Shown here in pieces: positions 36,699-46,418 of a DNA stretch of 64,000 nucleotides. Every line of letters starts with the position of its first letter. Position 1 is the stretch's first letter. The notes under the pieces are model-generated. The model was not told the origin of the DNA, did no database searches, and saw nothing but the letters and a program-made list of their open reading frames with translations. The stretch is taken from the NCBI GenBank assembly GCA_963814645.1, contig CAWFDX010000004.1, positions 744,001 through 808,000 of the forward strand. The letters run 5' to 3'. The position numbers and the translations under genes were made by a program. This DNA comes from RYN-230 sp963814645 (GTDB lineage Bacteria > Actinomycetota > Actinomycetes > Streptosporangiales > Streptosporangiaceae).

Positions 36699-38074
36699 AT
36701 GCGCCATCTATTGAGAGGACGGCTGACATCGCCAGCCGTACGCATCGGCGTAGCGGCCGCCGCCGCGGTCGCCGTGGCCGGAACGCTCAGTGTCACGGCC
36801 GCCTCAGCCAGCCCGCAGGGCGGCGGCGGTGGCTGCAGCCCGACCGTCAGCAAGCAGTTCTTTGGCAAGACCGTCGAGCCGTACACGGGCAAGGTCGAGC
36901 CGGTGTTCCGCTACACGCTGACCAACTGCAGTGGCATGCAGGTCAGGATCCTGACCTTCGGTGCCATCACTCAGTCGATCACCGTCCCGGGCCGGAACGG
37001 CGCCAAGGCTGATGTGATCCTTGGCTTCAAGACGCTGCAGGACTACGTCACCGAGGACAGCCCGCCGGTGACCGCCAACGGCGGCCCGTACTTCGGCGAG
37101 ATCGTTGGCCGGTACGCCAACCGGATCGCCCTGGGCACCTTCCACCTCAACGGCAAGACCTACACCGTGCCCATCAACAACGGTGTGAACAGCCTGCACG
37201 GCGGCCTGGTCGGGTTCGGCGATCACATCTGGTCGGCGCATGCGGTGCACGGCCCCGGCACGGCCGGCGTGTCGCTCACCCTGGTCAGCCCGAACAATGA
37301 CCAGAAGTACCCGAAGACCCATATCGGGTGCACGGGCTTCCCGCAGGGCTGCACCGGCTACCCGGCCAAGCTGACTGTGAACGTCACGTTCACCCTGAAC
37401 AACCAGGACCAGCTAGGCCTGCACTACAACGCGCACAATGACAGCTCGAAACTGGCCACGGTGCTCAACCTGACCAACCACGACTACTTCAACCTGGCCG
37501 GCGAGGCCTCGCCCGCGGGCTCGGCCTACAGCCAGCTCGTGCAGATCAACGCGACCAACTACTCGCCCACCGACACCACCCAGATCCCGCTGCCGATCGC
37601 CAATGGTGTCCCGGTCGCGGGCACCCCGTTCGACTTCCGCACGCCGCACACCATCGGTTCGCGGATCGACGACGTGAGCGCGCCGGACAACGTGCCGTCG
37701 CAGTTCAACAGCCTGACCAAGGGCGAGAGCCAGCTGCTCATCGCGCAGGGCTACGACCACAACTGGATCCTGAACCAGCAGACCGCCGCGACCACCGGCC
37801 CGAACGGCCTGAACCTGGCCGCCCGCGCCCTCGACCCGTCGAGTGGGCGTTCGCTGACCGTCTGGACCGACCAGCCGGGCGTGCAGTTCTACAGCGGTAA
37901 CTTCCTCACCGGCACGCTGGTTGGCATCAGCGGGCACACCTACCGGCAGGGCGCTGGGTACACCTTCGAGACCCAGCACTTCCCGAACTCGCCGAACGAG
38001 CGGCCTTCCCCTCCACCACCCTGGGCCCGGGGAAGACCTTCAACTCATCGACCATCTTCGCCTTCGGCTCCTGA
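36699..38074 (+). pseudogene. galM: secreted aldose 1-epimerase, frameshifted at the 3' end
   Basis: Mutarotase of the GalM family that interconverts alpha and beta aldoses. A signal peptide (residues 1-37, Arg-rich start, Ala/Val core, cut after ASA) marks it as exported. Motifs: GRYANRIALGTF near 145, the catalytic His region LNLTNHDYFNLAG near 258, GYDHNWILN near 350, and the catalytic Glu in YTFETQHFPNSPN near 421. After SPNE the frame turns into Pro/Arg-rich nonsense and runs 345 bases into polA. The next frame reads AFPSTTLGPGKTFNSSTIF and stops at 38074, the expected end. One base is missing (or two extra) near 38001. Apart from that the gene is complete. Confidence 0.85.
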
Positions 38075-38143
38075 AGGCCCGTCAGTAAGGCCAGCCCGGG
38101 CCGGCCGGGGCATCCGCAGGTGCCCCGGTAACGGGCTGGCACC

Positions 38144-38191
38144 GCCACGGCCCGGTGGCCGGCGCTTCGTCGCCGGTCACCGGGCCGTGGC
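38144..38191 (+). terminator. long hairpin after galM
   Basis: Arms at 38144-38164 and 38171-38191 pair over 21 bp with one G-T wobble, around the loop CTTCGT. It lies 70 bases after the galM stop and 73 bases before polA. There is no U-tract. The stability and position suggest transcription termination, isolating polA from the epimerase. Confidence 0.7.
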
Positions 38192-38263
38192 CCTTGAGGG
38201 GGAAGGGGACATGGGTGCCGCCGCCCGCCTGCCAGTGTCCGAGCCGGCCACTAGACTTCCTGC

Positions 38264-41062
38264 GTGGCGACGAAGCCGACCCAGCCATCCGCATCCGGCC
38301 AGGCCCAGCCCCCGGCAGGCCCAGCTGGTCCTGCCCAGGACCGGCTGCTGCTGCTCGACGGGCACTCGCTGGCCTACCGGGCGTTCTTCGCGCTGCCGCC
38401 GGAGAACTTCTCCACCACTACCGGGCAGCCGACCAACGCGGTCTACGGCTTCACCGCCATGCTCATCAACGTGCTGCGCGACGAGCAGCCCACGCACGTG
38501 GCGGTGGCCTTCGACCGCAGCGAGCCGACGTTCCGGCACGAGCAGTACGTGGACTACAAGGCGAACCGGCGGGAGACCCCGGCCGAGTTCCGCAGCCAGC
38601 TCAGCCTGATCTTCGAAGTGCTGGACGCGCTCGGCATCGCCCGGCTGTCGGTGCCCGGGTACGAGGCCGACGACATCATCGCCACGCTGGCCGCCGAGGC
38701 CGAGGCCAGCGGCATGGACGTGGTCATCGTGACCGGTGACCGGGACGCGTTCCAGCTGATCAGCGACTCGGTCACGGTGCTGAAGACGGGCCGCGGGGTG
38801 AGCGAGACCACCCGCTTCACGCCCGAGGTGCTGCTGGCCACGTACGGGCTGACCCCGGCCCAGTACCCGGACTTCGCCGCGGTCCGCGGCGACCCCAGCG
38901 ACAACCTGCCCAACATCCCCGGCGTGGGGGAGAAGACCGCGGCCAAGTGGATCACCGAGTTCGGCTCGCTGAACGAGCTGACTGAGCGGGTGGACGAGGT
39001 CAAGGGCAAGGCGGGCGACAAGCTCCGGGAGAACCTGGGCAACGTGCTGCGCAACCGGCAGCTCACCGAGCTGGCCCGGGACGTGCCGCTGGACAGCACC
39101 GCGCACGACCTGCGGCCGGTGCCCTGGGACCGGGAGCAGATCCACCAGCTGTTCGACACGCTCCAGTTCCGGGTGCTCCGCGACCGGCTCTACACCACGC
39201 TGCCGAACGGGATCGGCGTGGCCGCCACCGCGGCGGCCGCGGCGGCCGAGCCGGGCGCGGCGTTCGAGGTGGACGTGGCCCAGCCCGGCCCGGGCGAGCT
39301 GGCCTCCTGGCTGGCCGAGCACACCGGTGCGGTGCCAGCCAACACGGGAGGCCGATCCGGGCTGGCCGCCAGCGGCGTGTGGGGCCGCGGCACCGGCCGG
39401 CTGGACGGCCTGGCCCTGGCCACCCCGGACGATGCCGGGGCGTTCGTCGACCCGGCCACGCTGACCGAGGAGGACGAGCAGGCGCTGGCCAGCTGGCTGG
39501 CCGACCCGGCGCAGCCCAAGGCGCTGCACGACGCCAAGGGCCCGCTGCACGCGCTGGCCGCCCGCGGATTCCGGTTGGCCGGCCTGACCAGCGACACCGC
39601 GCTGGCCGCCTACCTGGCGCTGCCTGGCCAGCGCACCTTCGACCTGGCCGACCTGGCGCTGCGCTACACCGGCAAGGAACTGGACGCGGCCGGCGGTACC
39701 CCGACCGGACAGCTCACCCTGGACCTGGCCGGCGAGGAGGACGGCGATGCCGAGGCGGCCATAGCTTTGGTGCTGCGCGCCCGGGCCACCGCCGAGCTGG
39801 CCGACGCGCTGGACGCTGACCTGGACCGGCGCGGCGCCAGCGAGCTGCTGCGCGACGTCGAGCTGCCGCTGGTCAGCGTGCTGGCCGCGATGGAGCAGGC
39901 CGGCATTGCCGCCGACTCCGACCACTTCGCGGCCATGTCGGCCGGCCTGGGCGGTGAGGTCAAGGCGGCCGAGCAGGCCGCGTTCGCGGCCGTCGGGCAC
40001 GAGTTCAACCTGGGCTCGCCCAAGCAACTGCAGGAAGTCCTGTTCACCGAGCTGAGCCTGCCCAAGACCAAGCGGATCAAGACCGGGTACACCACCGACT
40101 CGGAGGCGCTGACCACCCTGCTCGCGCAGACTGAGCACCCGGTGCTTGAGCACCTGCTGCGGTACCGCGACGTGGCCAAGCTGAAGAGCATCGTGGACAC
40201 ACTGATCCCGATGGCGGGCGAGGACGGCCGCATCCACACCACCTACAACCAGATGATCGCGGCCACCGGCCGGCTGTCGTCCACCGACCCGAACCTGCAG
40301 AACATCCCGATCCGGACCGAGGAAGGCCGCCGGATCCGGCAGGGGTTCATCGTCGGCCCGGGCTACCAGACGCTGCTCACCGCCGACTACAGCCAGATCG
40401 AGCTGCGCATCATGGCCGACCTGTCCGGTGACACCGCGCTGGAGCAGGCGTTCACCTCCGGCCGTGACTTCCACGCCGAGACCGCGTCCCGGGTCTTCGG
40501 GGTGCCCGCCGACGAGGTCACCGGCGAGATGCGCAGCAAGATCAAGGCGATGAACTACGGGCTGGCCTACGGGCTGTCCGCCTACGGCCTGTCCCAGCAA
40601 CTGCGGATCTCCGCCGAGGAGGCCCGCGGCCTGATGGACGAGTATTTTCAGCAGTTCGGCGGGGTCCGGGACTACCTGCAGGAAGTGGTCGCCCAGGCGC
40701 GCCGGGACGGCTACACACAGACCATCATGGGCCGCCGCCGCTACCTGCCCGACCTGACGTCGGACAACCGGCAGCGCCGCGAAATGGCGGAGCGGATGGC
40801 GCTCAACGCGCCGATCCAGGGCTCGGCCGCGGACATCATCAAGGTCGCCATGCTCCGGGTGGACCAGGCGCTGCGGGCCCAGGAGCTGCGCTCCCGGATG
40901 CTGCTCCAGGTGCACGACGAGCTGCTCTTCGAGGTGGCCGAGGGTGAGCTGGACACGCTGCGCACGCTGGTCACCGGCACCATGTGCGGCGCCTTCGAGC
41001 TGCGTGTCCCGCTCGATGTTTCGGTCGGCACCGGGCGCAGCTGGGCCGAAGCCGGGCACTGA
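38264..41062 (+). CDS. polA: DNA polymerase I
   Basis: A 932-residue A-family polymerase for Okazaki-fragment maturation and repair. The 5'-3' nuclease domain (about 25-320) starts LLLLDGHSLAYRAFFALP and has GYEADDIIATLA and VTGDRDAFQL. The middle domain (about 330-520) lacks the acidic DxE proofreading residues, as in other actinobacterial PolA. Polymerase motif A is TADYSQIELRIMADLS near 707, motif B KIKAMNYGLAYGLS near 758 and motif C QVHDELLFEVAEG near 883. The GTG at 38264 gives a Pro/Ala-rich lead of about 25 residues before the nuclease. It stands alone before rpsA. Confidence 0.97.
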   Translation: MATKPTQPSASGQAQPPAGPAGPAQDRLLLLDGHSLAYRAFFALPPENFSTTTGQPTNAVYGFTAMLINVLRDEQPTHVAVAFDRSEPTFRHEQYVDYKANRRETPAEFRSQLSLIFEVLDALGIARLSVPGYEADDIIATLAAEAEASGMDVVIVTGDRDAFQLISDSVTVLKTGRGVSETTRFTPEVLLATYGLTPAQYPDFAAVRGDPSDNLPNIPGVGEKTAAKWITEFGSLNELTERVDEVKGKAGDKLRENLGNVLRNRQLTELARDVPLDSTAHDLRPVPWDREQIHQLFDTLQFRVLRDRLYTTLPNGIGVAATAAAAAAEPGAAFEVDVAQPGPGELASWLAEHTGAVPANTGGRSGLAASGVWGRGTGRLDGLALATPDDAGAFVDPATLTEEDEQALASWLADPAQPKALHDAKGPLHALAARGFRLAGLTSDTALAAYLALPGQRTFDLADLALRYTGKELDAAGGTPTGQLTLDLAGEEDGDAEAAIALVLRARATAELADALDADLDRRGASELLRDVELPLVSVLAAMEQAGIAADSDHFAAMSAGLGGEVKAAEQAAFAAVGHEFNLGSPKQLQEVLFTELSLPKTKRIKTGYTTDSEALTTLLAQTEHPVLEHLLRYRDVAKLKSIVDTLIPMAGEDGRIHTTYNQMIAATGRLSSTDPNLQNIPIRTEEGRRIRQGFIVGPGYQTLLTADYSQIELRIMADLSGDTALEQAFTSGRDFHAETASRVFGVPADEVTGEMRSKIKAMNYGLAYGLSAYGLSQQLRISAEEARGLMDEYFQQFGGVRDYLQEVVAQARRDGYTQTIMGRRRYLPDLTSDNRQRREMAERMALNAPIQGSAADIIKVAMLRVDQALRAQELRSRMLLQVHDELLFEVAEGELDTLRTLVTGTMCGAFELRVPLDVSVGTGRSWAEAGH

Positions 41063-41112
41063 GCCGCCCGCCCGGAGGCGGGTAACGATCACGTGGCGAT
41101 CGGTGCCTCCGA

Positions 41113-41141
41113 TTGACCCACTGGCTGACCTCTCATATTCT
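41113..41141 (+). promoter_or_regulatory. sigma70-type promoter of rpsA
   Basis: TTGACC (41113-41118) and TATTCT (41136-41141) are separated by exactly 17 bases, a close fit to the housekeeping promoter. Transcription would start near 41148, giving a leader of about 180 bases before the rpsA ATG. The leader includes inverted GGCCA/TGGCC-rich stretches that might fold. Confidence 0.7.
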
Positions 41142-41327
41142 GAGCGCTGCGCCGTGTTCTGGTGCAGTCCCGCCATGGCCAGGCATGGCCGCAGTTGGCC
41201 GACAGGCTGGCTGTGGTCCGCCAGGTCGGCCAGGCAAATCCAGTTCACTCCTGAAAGCCCAGGTGATGGGCTGTCGGGTTTAGCGCGTCCCAAACCTACT
41301 TCCCTGTCCGCCGGAGTCAACCAACAC

Positions 41328-42818
41328 ATGACGAGTAGCACAGAGGCCAGCCCGACCCCCCAGGTGGCGGTCAACGACATCGGGTCGCAGGAGGCCTTCC
41401 TCGCCGCGATCGACGAGACCATCAAGTACTTCAACGACGGTGACATTGTCGAGGGCACCGTCGTCAAGGTCAACCGAGACGAGGTCTTGCTCGACATCGG
41501 CTACAAGACGGAAGGGGTCATCCCCTCCCGCGAGTTGTCGATCAAGCACGATGTGGACCCGCACGACGTGGTCAAGGTCACCGACCACATCGAAGCCCTT
41601 GTCCTGCAGAAGGAGGACAAGGAAGGCCGCCTCATCCTGTCCAAGAAGCGCGCGCAGTACGAGCGGGCCTGGGGCACGATCGAGAAGATCAAGGACGACG
41701 ACGGCGTGGTCACTGGCACCGTCATCGAGGTGGTCAAGGGCGGCCTGATCCTGGACATCGGGCTGCGCGGCTTCCTGCCGGCCTCGCTGGTCGAGATGCG
41801 CCGGGTTCGTGACCTGCAGCCGTACGTGGGCCGGGAGATCGAAGCCAAGATCATCGAGCTGGACAAGAACCGCAACAACGTGGTGCTGTCCCGCCGCGCC
41901 TGGCTGGAGCAGACCCAGTCCGAGGTGCGGCAGAACTTCCTCAACACGCTGCAGCGCGGCCAGATCCGCAAGGGCGTGGTGTCCTCCATCGTCAACTTCG
42001 GCGCGTTCGTGGACCTGGGCGGGGTAGACGGCCTGGTGCACGTGTCCGAGCTGTCCTGGAAGCACATCGACCACCCGGGCGAGGTCGTCGAGGTGGGCCA
42101 GGAGGTCACCGTCGAGGTGCTGGACGTCAACATGGACCGCGAGCGGGTATCCCTCTCGCTCAAGTCGACCCAGGAAGACCCGTGGCAGCAGTTCGCCCGC
42201 ACGCACCAGATCGGCCAGGTCGTGCCGGGCCGGGTGACCAAGCTGGTCCCGTTCGGCGCGTTCGTCCGGGTCGAGGAGGGCATTGAGGGCCTGGTGCACA
42301 TCTCCGAGCTGGCCGACCGGCACGTGGAGATCCCCGAGCAGGTGGTGCAGGTCGGCGACGAGATCTTCGTCAAGATCATCGACATCGACCTGGACCGGCG
42401 CCGGATCAGCCTCTCGCTCAAGCAGGCCAACGAGGGCACGATCGGGGAAGCGGTCGGCGACGACTTCGACCCGACCCTGTACGGCATGCCGGCCACCTAT
42501 GACGACCAGGGCAACTACGTCTACCCGGAGGGCTTCGACGCCGAGACCGGCGAGTGGCTCGAAGGCTACGACACCCAGCGCGAAGAGTGGGAGCGGCAGT
42601 ACGCCCAGGCGCGGTCCCGGTTCGAGGCGCACCGCCGCCAGGTCGCCGAGGCGCGTAAGGCCGACACCGGTGAGGAGGGCGGCGAGAGCGAGGCCGCTGC
42701 TCCGTCCGGCACGCACACCACCGGTACCCCGGACCGCGGCGGCTCCGGCGGCGGCGCGCTGGCCTCCGACGAGGCACTGGCCGCGCTCCGCGACAAGCTG
42801 TCCGGCGGCCAGAGCTAA
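41328..42818 (+). CDS. rpsA: 30S ribosomal protein S1
   Basis: A 496-residue RNA-binding protein of the small subunit that helps mRNA loading. Four S1 repeats are visible: residues about 35-105 (IVEGTVVKVNRDEVLLDIGYKTEG region), 120-185, 205-275 (GVVSSIVNFGAFVDLGGVDG) and 290-360 (GRVTKLVPFGAFVRVEEGIEG). A charged tail rich in Glu, Arg, Gly and Ser follows. Four-repeat S1 is the actinobacterial form. The ATG at 41328 has GGAG 11 bases before it and the expected MTSSTEASPTPQVAVNDIG start. coaE follows after 15 bases. Confidence 0.96.
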   Translation: MTSSTEASPTPQVAVNDIGSQEAFLAAIDETIKYFNDGDIVEGTVVKVNRDEVLLDIGYKTEGVIPSRELSIKHDVDPHDVVKVTDHIEALVLQKEDKEGRLILSKKRAQYERAWGTIEKIKDDDGVVTGTVIEVVKGGLILDIGLRGFLPASLVEMRRVRDLQPYVGREIEAKIIELDKNRNNVVLSRRAWLEQTQSEVRQNFLNTLQRGQIRKGVVSSIVNFGAFVDLGGVDGLVHVSELSWKHIDHPGEVVEVGQEVTVEVLDVNMDRERVSLSLKSTQEDPWQQFARTHQIGQVVPGRVTKLVPFGAFVRVEEGIEGLVHISELADRHVEIPEQVVQVGDEIFVKIIDIDLDRRRISLSLKQANEGTIGEAVGDDFDPTLYGMPATYDDQGNYVYPEGFDAETGEWLEGYDTQREEWERQYAQARSRFEAHRRQVAEARKADTGEEGGESEAAAPSGTHTTGTPDRGGSGGGALASDEALAALRDKLSGGQS

Positions 42819-42833
42819 CCGGATCAGGCCGGC

Positions 42834-43475
42834 GTGCTAAAGGTCGGCCTGACCGGTGGCATCGGCTCGGGCAAGAGCGAAGTGGCCCGGCGGCTGGCCG
42901 GCTACGGCGCGCTGATCATCGACGCTGACCGGATCGCCCGTGAGGTGGTCGAGCCGGGCACCCCGGGCCTGGCCCAGGTGGTCGGGCAGTTCGGCGCGGC
43001 CGTGCTGGCCAGGGACGGCACGCTGGACCGGGCGGCGCTCGGCGAGATCGTGTTCAGCGACGCGGAACTGCGCGGCAAGCTGAACGCGATCATCCATCCG
43101 CTGGTCGGCGCCCGCATCCGGGAGCTGGAGCAGGGCGCCGACCCGGACGCGATCGTGATCGAGGACATCCCGCTGATCGCCGAGAACGACATGGCCGGCT
43201 TCTTCGACCTGGTCGTCGTGGTGGACGTGCCGCCGCGGATCCAGGAGGAGCGGCTGATCCGGGAGCGCGAGCTGACCCGGGATCAGGTGGCGGCCCGGAT
43301 CGCGGCGCAGGCCAGCCGGGAGCAGCGGCTGGCTATCGCCGGCCTCGTGCTGGACAACTCCGGTTCGCTAACCGAGCTGGACCGGCAGGTTGGCGACTTG
43401 TGGGCCGAGCTGTCCCGGCTGGCCAGGTCCGGCCCCGGCAAACTGTCCGACCCGGGAAATACAGTGGGCGGGTAA
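42834..43475 (+). CDS. coaE: dephospho-CoA kinase
   Basis: A 213-residue P-loop kinase for the last step of CoA synthesis, phosphorylating the ribose of dephospho-CoA. Walker A is GLTGGIGSGKSEVARRL near residue 5; IIDADRIAREVVEPGTPGL and the nucleotide-lid segment RLIRERELTRDQVAARIAAQ near 140 are typical; NSGSLTELDRQV ends the fold. Some actinobacterial CoaE proteins carry a C-terminal GrpB-like domain; this one does not. It starts at GTG 42834, 15 bases after rpsA, and uvrB begins 32 bases after it. Confidence 0.94.
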   Translation: MLKVGLTGGIGSGKSEVARRLAGYGALIIDADRIAREVVEPGTPGLAQVVGQFGAAVLARDGTLDRAALGEIVFSDAELRGKLNAIIHPLVGARIRELEQGADPDAIVIEDIPLIAENDMAGFFDLVVVVDVPPRIQEERLIRERELTRDQVAARIAAQASREQRLAIAGLVLDNSGSLTELDRQVGDLWAELSRLARSGPGKLSDPGNTVGG

Positions 43476-43507
43476 TCGAGTTCTACCTCCCGGAAGGGGG
43501 CGGTGCC

Positions 43508-45625
43508 GTGCGGCCAGTAAGTGACCTGCAGCGGCGGGTGGCGCCCTTCGAGGTGATCACCGACATGACCCCGGCGGGCGACCAGCCCCGGGCCATCGGC
43601 GAGATGGAGCGCCGGATCACCAGCGGCGAAAAGGACACCGTGCTGCTAGGCGCCACCGGGACCGGTAAGACCGCGACCGTGGCCTGGCTGGCCGAGCGGC
43701 TGCAGCGGCCGGTCCTGGTCATGCTGCCGAACAAGACGCTGGCCGCGCAGTTCGCCAACGAACTGCGCGAGATGCTGCCGCAGAACGCGGTCGAGTACTT
43801 CGTCTCGTACTACGACTACTACCAGCCCGAGGCGTACATCCCGCAGACCGACACCTACATCGAGAAGGACTCCTCGATCAACGACGAGGTGGAGCGGCTG
43901 CGGCACTCGGCGACGAACTCGCTGCTCACCCGCCGGGACACCATCGTGGTCGCGTCGGTGTCCTGCATCTACGGCCTGGGCACGCCGCAGGAGTATGTGG
44001 ACCGGATGGTCAAGCTGAAGGTCGGCGACAGCACCGACCGGGACACCCTGCTGCGCAGGCTGGTCGGCATGCAGTACACCCGCAACGACCTGGCCTTCAC
44101 CCGGGGCACGTTCCGGGTCCGCGGCGACACCATCGAGATCATCCCGGTCTACGAGGAACTGGCCGTGCGGATCGAGATGTTCGGCGACGAGATTGAGCGG
44201 CTGATGACGCTGCACCCGCTGACCGGGGAAGTGATCAGCGAAGACGACGAGCTGTACATCTTCCCGGCCTCGCACTACGTGGCCGGCCCGGCCCGGATGG
44301 AGCGGGCCATCGCCGGTATCGAGGCCGAGCTGGCCGAGCGGCTCGGCGAGCTGGAGCAGGGCGGGAAGCTGCTGGAGGCGCAGCGGCTGCGTATGCGGAC
44401 CACCTACGACATCGAGATGCTGCGCCAGGTGGGCAGCTGCGCCGGCATCGAGAACTACTCCCGGCACATCGACGGCCGCGAGGCGGGCAGCCCGCCGAAC
44501 ACCCTGCTCGACTACTTCCCGGAAGACTTCCTGCTGGTCATCGACGAGTCGCACAACACCGTGCCGCAGATCGGCGCGATGTATGAGGGTGACGTGTCCC
44601 GCAAGCGGAACCTGGTCGAGCACGGCTTCCGGCTGCCCAGCGCGATCGACAACCGCCCGCTGACCTGGGACGAGTTCGGTGAGCGGATCGGGCAGACGGT
44701 GTACCTGTCGGCCACCCCGGGCCCATACGAGCTGCAGCGGGTCGGCGGCGAGGTCGTCGAGCAGGTGATCAGGCCGACCGGGCTGGTCGATCCGCAGGTG
44801 ATCGTCAAGCAGACCAAGGGCCAGATCGACGACCTGGTGCACGAGATCCGGGACCGGGCGGAGCGCTCGGAACGGGTGCTGGTCACCACGCTGACCAAGA
44901 AGATGGCCGAGGATCTCACCGACTACCTGCTGGAGCTCGGCATCCGGGCGCGCTACCTGCACAGCGAGGTGGACACGCTGCGCCGGGTGGAGCTGCTCCG
45001 CGAGCTGCGCGTCGGCGAGTACGACGTGCTGGTCGGCATCAACCTGCTCCGGGAAGGCCTGGACCTGCCCGAGGTGTCCCTGGTGTCCATCCTGGACGCC
45101 GACAAGGAAGGGTTCCTGCGCTCCGGCACGTCGCTGATCCAGACCATCGGCCGGGCCGCCCGGAACGTGTCCGGCCAGGTGCACATGTACGCCGACCAGG
45201 TCACCCCGTCCATGCAGCGGGCCATCGAGGAGACCGACCGGCGGCGGGCCAAGCAGGTCGCTTACAACACCGAGCACGGCATCGATCCCACCCCGCTGCG
45301 CAAGCGGATCGCGGACATCCTCGACCAGCTGATCCGCGAGGACGCGGACACCGAGAAGCTGATCGGCGAGGCCGGCCGGCAGCAGAGCCGGGGCAAGACC
45401 CCGGTGCCAGGGCTGTCCTCACGGGTCCGGGCCTCGGCCAGCGGGGCCGGCGAAGGCGAGGGCGGCAGTGCCGCGCAAGGCGACCTCATCGCGCTGATCA
45501 GCCAGCTCACCGAGCAGATGCACGCGGCCGCGGCCGAGCTCCAGTTCGAGGTAGCGGCCCGGATCCGGGACGAGATCAAGGAGCTCAAGCACGAGCTGCG
45601 CGGCATGCAGGCGGCCGGCGTCTGA
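43508..45625 (+). CDS. uvrB: excinuclease ABC subunit B
   Basis: A 705-residue helicase-like protein that verifies DNA damage in nucleotide excision repair. Walker A is GATGTGKTATVAWL near residue 47; the beta-hairpin region YYDYYQPEAYIPQTDTYIEK is near 100; the DEAD-like motif is LLVIDESHNTVPQ near 345; helicase motifs VGINLLREGLDLPEVSLV and QTIGRAARN are near 515-550; and the C-terminal UVR motif is near 665-700. The GTG at 43508 is chosen because GGAAGGGGG precedes it and the conserved FEVITDMTPAGDQPRAI begins 15 residues later. uvrA and uvrC are not adjacent. Confidence 0.97.
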   Translation: MRPVSDLQRRVAPFEVITDMTPAGDQPRAIGEMERRITSGEKDTVLLGATGTGKTATVAWLAERLQRPVLVMLPNKTLAAQFANELREMLPQNAVEYFVSYYDYYQPEAYIPQTDTYIEKDSSINDEVERLRHSATNSLLTRRDTIVVASVSCIYGLGTPQEYVDRMVKLKVGDSTDRDTLLRRLVGMQYTRNDLAFTRGTFRVRGDTIEIIPVYEELAVRIEMFGDEIERLMTLHPLTGEVISEDDELYIFPASHYVAGPARMERAIAGIEAELAERLGELEQGGKLLEAQRLRMRTTYDIEMLRQVGSCAGIENYSRHIDGREAGSPPNTLLDYFPEDFLLVIDESHNTVPQIGAMYEGDVSRKRNLVEHGFRLPSAIDNRPLTWDEFGERIGQTVYLSATPGPYELQRVGGEVVEQVIRPTGLVDPQVIVKQTKGQIDDLVHEIRDRAERSERVLVTTLTKKMAEDLTDYLLELGIRARYLHSEVDTLRRVELLRELRVGEYDVLVGINLLREGLDLPEVSLVSILDADKEGFLRSGTSLIQTIGRAARNVSGQVHMYADQVTPSMQRAIEETDRRRAKQVAYNTEHGIDPTPLRKRIADILDQLIREDADTEKLIGEAGRQQSRGKTPVPGLSSRVRASASGAGEGEGGSAAQGDLIALISQLTEQMHAAAAELQFEVAARIRDEIKELKHELRGMQAAGV

Positions 45626-45694
45626 GCCGCCCGGCTGTCCTGCCGGGCCGCCGGACGGAACCGCACGCGCCCGCGATACGTCAAAGCAGTAGTT

Positions 45695-45733
45695 CAGGGC
45701 ACTGAGCGGTCCAGGCCGCCGCTCAGTGCCCTG
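45695..45733 (+). terminator. hairpin after uvrB
   Basis: CAGGGCACTGAGCGG (45695-45709) and CCGCTCAGTGCCCTG (45719-45733) form a perfect 15-bp stem with a 9-base loop, 70 bases after the uvrB stop. It probably ends the rpsA-coaE-uvrB transcript. Confidence 0.75.
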
Positions 45734-45803
45734 GCTCGCACTAGCAGCATCCTCACTGGTAGCACCACCACTGGCAGCACTGCCGGGCGGAATGAGGTGT
45801 GTC

Positions 45804-46352
45804 ATGCACATGCCCACGATGCGTTTGATGGCGGCCGCTGCAGCCGGCCTGGCGCTGGCCGCCTGCGGGACGCAGCAGGCCGCCAGCACGTCCAGCGCCA
45901 CCCAGGCGGCGAGCAGCTCGGCCAGCAGCCCCAGCACCAGCCCGGCCCGGGCGGGCGGCCTGCTGTGCCGGGACCCGGCGGCGGTGACCCGGCTGGTGGT
46001 CACCCGGGCCGACGCGCTGCCGCAGAACCACCTGCACTTCGCGGTCCCAGCCGGGGTCACCATCGCCAACCCGGCCACCGCCCGGGGCGTGGCCGAGGCG
46101 ATCTGCGGGCTGCCCGCCATGCCGCACGGCCAGATGATGAGCTGCCCGGCCGACCTGGGCGTCAGCTACCGGCTGAGCTTCGCGGCCGGCCGGGGCGCGT
46201 TCCCGGTGGTCACGGTCACGGCGGGCGGCTGCGGCGGGGTCAGCGGGGCCGGGCCGGTCCGCCGGGCCACCTCGGCCGCGTTCTGGACCGATCTGGCCAA
46301 GGCCCTGGGCGCTCCGCACCCGGGTGCGGCCGCCCTCCAGGGCACCAGCTAG
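45804..46352 (+). CDS. putative secreted lipoprotein
   Basis: A 182-residue exported protein. A lipoprotein signal is clear: MHMPTMRLMAAAAAGLALAAC, with the lipobox LAAC at residues 18-21, followed by a Ser/Thr/Ala-rich spacer of about 40 residues. The mature part from about 55 has a cysteine in LLCRDP, then AICGLP, MSCPADLG and a GGCGG turn, so two disulfides are likely. The strand pattern and LPPNHLHFAVP-like LPQNHLHFAVP segment do not point to a family I know. Upstream ATG 45792 is possible, but GAGGTG sits five bases before 45804. Function unknown. Confidence 0.7.
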   Translation: MHMPTMRLMAAAAAGLALAACGTQQAASTSSATQAASSSASSPSTSPARAGGLLCRDPAAVTRLVVTRADALPQNHLHFAVPAGVTIANPATARGVAEAICGLPAMPHGQMMSCPADLGVSYRLSFAAGRGAFPVVTVTAGGCGGVSGAGPVRRATSAAFWTDLAKALGAPHPGAAALQGTS

Positions 46353-46418
46353 CGGCGCGGCGCCCCGGCTTCCGGCTGGTAGGTTCGCAGCGCCAGCCAC
46401 CGGCCAGGAAGGGCGCGC

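Noticed and set aside
36642..38609. 655-residue epimerase with a C-terminal extension
   Set aside because: The extension is Pro/Arg-rich and overlaps the PolA nuclease domain; the neighbouring frame gives the normal epimerase end, so a frameshift explains it.
38177..41497. 1106-residue reading frame antisense to polA
   Set aside because: Low-complexity composition and exact mirror of the PolA gene; no start signals or domains.
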